Assembly (NCBI RefSeq): GCF_040807025.1
Contig: NC_090945.1
Location: 38,867,088 to 38,931,087 of the forward strand
Direction of reading: 5' to 3'
DNA: 64,000 nucleotides
DNA from: Struthio camelus
Lineage: Eukaryota > Chordata > Aves > Struthioniformes > Struthionidae
Shown: positions 63,077-64,000 of the stretch, in pieces
How the letters are laid out: each line of letters starts with the position of its first letter
Numbering within the stretch: the stretch's first letter is position 1
Translations under genes and position numbers: made by a program
The notes under the pieces: model-generated
Database searches by the model: none
Seen by the model: only the letters and a program-made list of their open reading frames with translations
What the model was told of the DNA's origin: nothing

Positions 63077-63217
63077 ATTGTATGACTGACAGTGTCTTTG
63101 CTTCCACTGAATAAGTATAATCCGGGCAACAATCAAGGTTGCAATGAGAATAAGAATTATTTCCATAAGCATGATTCATGACTATGGTGCTTTGCATGCA
63201 TTTTCTGATGTTGGAAC
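63077..63217 (-). pseudogene. RNF175: RNF175 exon, first seen in the window, with a frame break
   Basis: Acceptor tttcttttcag, donor gtgagt. It reads FQHQKMHAKHHSHE, then shifts by one lost base before MLMEIILILIATLIVA and QWKQRHCQSYN. Both halves match the family, so the part before the break was coding. Translation could restart at the ATG right after the break. Confidence 0.82.
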
Positions 63218-63674
63218 CTGAAAAGAAAATATACACACTATTTAAAAAAAAAAAAAAAAATTGGATTGCTTTATTGACCCTAGAGGTGACAGTGAGCCTA
63301 TGGGTGTGCGGTTATTTGCAAGGAAATGTGCTAGTGTAGTTGTGCATGAAGGCACCAAATAAAAAGTCAGACAATAATACTCCCTCTTTATAACCGGAAC
63401 TGTTATCCTGAAAAGAAAATGTGAAGTAAATTTATGAGCAGAGAAGGACATCTCTTTTGGTGTTTTTTTTTTTCCCCCTAGTGACTTGGTCCTGAACAGA
63501 AATGTAGCCACAAACACACAATTCCTGTAAATTTTAAGGAGAAATTTCAGATCAGCAGATCTGAGCTCTGCATGCTCTTTTCAGTCCAAGCAAAATGCAA
63601 ACTCAAAAGAGATTACACCCTGTTTTAGCTTCCTTCCCTATAAAGTGAGGATCATAACTGACTCTTCCTTCTAG

Positions 63675-64000
63675 AGTTAATGAGAGTTGGGAGGTGATCC
63701 TGCCCCTCTACTCAGCCCTGGTGAGGCCACATCTGGAGTGCCGGGTCCTGTTCTCGGCTCCCCAGTACAAGACAGACATGGAGCTACTGCAGTGAGTCCA
63801 GCAAAGGCCTATTAAGACAACGAAGGGACTAGGGCATCTCCCTTATGAGGAAAGGCTGAGAGAGCTGGGACTCTTCTGCCTGGAGAAGACAAGACTGAGA
63901 GGCGATCTCATCAATGCGTACAAGTATCTGAAGGGAGGGTGTCCAGAGGATGGGGCCAGACTCTTCTCCGTGGTGCCCAGCGACAGGACGAGAGGCAACG
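63675..64000 (+). mobile_element. CR1 LINE fragment running off the window
   Basis: It matches the CR1 reverse-transcriptase C-terminal and 3' region: CTCAGCCCTGGTGAGGCCAC, ATCTGGAGTGCCGGGTCCTG, TATGAGGAAAGGCTGAGAGA, CTGGAGAAGACAAGACTGAG. It is much better preserved than the copy at 15.4 kb and 5' truncated like most CR1 copies. It probably sits in an RNF175 intron. Confidence 0.9.

Overview
The window looks like a bird chromosome. CR1 LINE fragments, worn MIR-like fossils, AT-rich introns and a tandem pair of avian-type TLR2 genes all fit. The gene order TMEM131L - TLR2 - TLR2 - RNF175 matches the vertebrate TLR2 neighbourhood (human 4q31 has one TLR2 between TMEM131L/KIAA0922 and RNF175). 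I cannot name the species.

Layout. (1) About 1.77-14.4 kb, + strand: the last ten coding exons of TMEM131L, all in frame with consistent splice phases, followed by a 3' UTR with three AATAAA signals. One intron is GC-AG and one acceptor is a NAGNAG. (2) About 14.9-35.5 kb: intergenic sequence with a worn CR1 piece, MIR-like remnants, a perfect 3 x 24 bp repeat and simple repeats; I see no gene. (3) 36.6-39.0 kb and 44.8-47.2 kb, + strand: two intact, intronless TLR2 reading frames (788 and 783 codons). (4) 50.3-63.2 kb, - strand: seven exons of RNF175. The four middle exons are clean; the first visible exon and the last two carry frame lesions and an in-frame stop, so the gene looks recently decayed. 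Its last two introns carry U12-type (minor spliceosome) signals. (5) 63.67-64.0 kb: a CR1 element leaving the window.

The main result is the mosaic of the TLR2 pair. Codons from just after the start to about residue 234, and from about residue 423 to the end of the TIR domain, are almost identical between copies: one difference in 678 bp and three, all silent, in 1042 bp. The roughly 188 residues between them are only about half identical, and the flanks outside the reading frames show no similarity. This is the pattern of repeated gene conversion of the ends with a protected centre. In TLR2 structures the centre (LRR 9-12) forms the lipopeptide pocket and the TLR1/6 contact surface. The two receptors should therefore share signalling and membrane parts while differing in ligand or partner choice.
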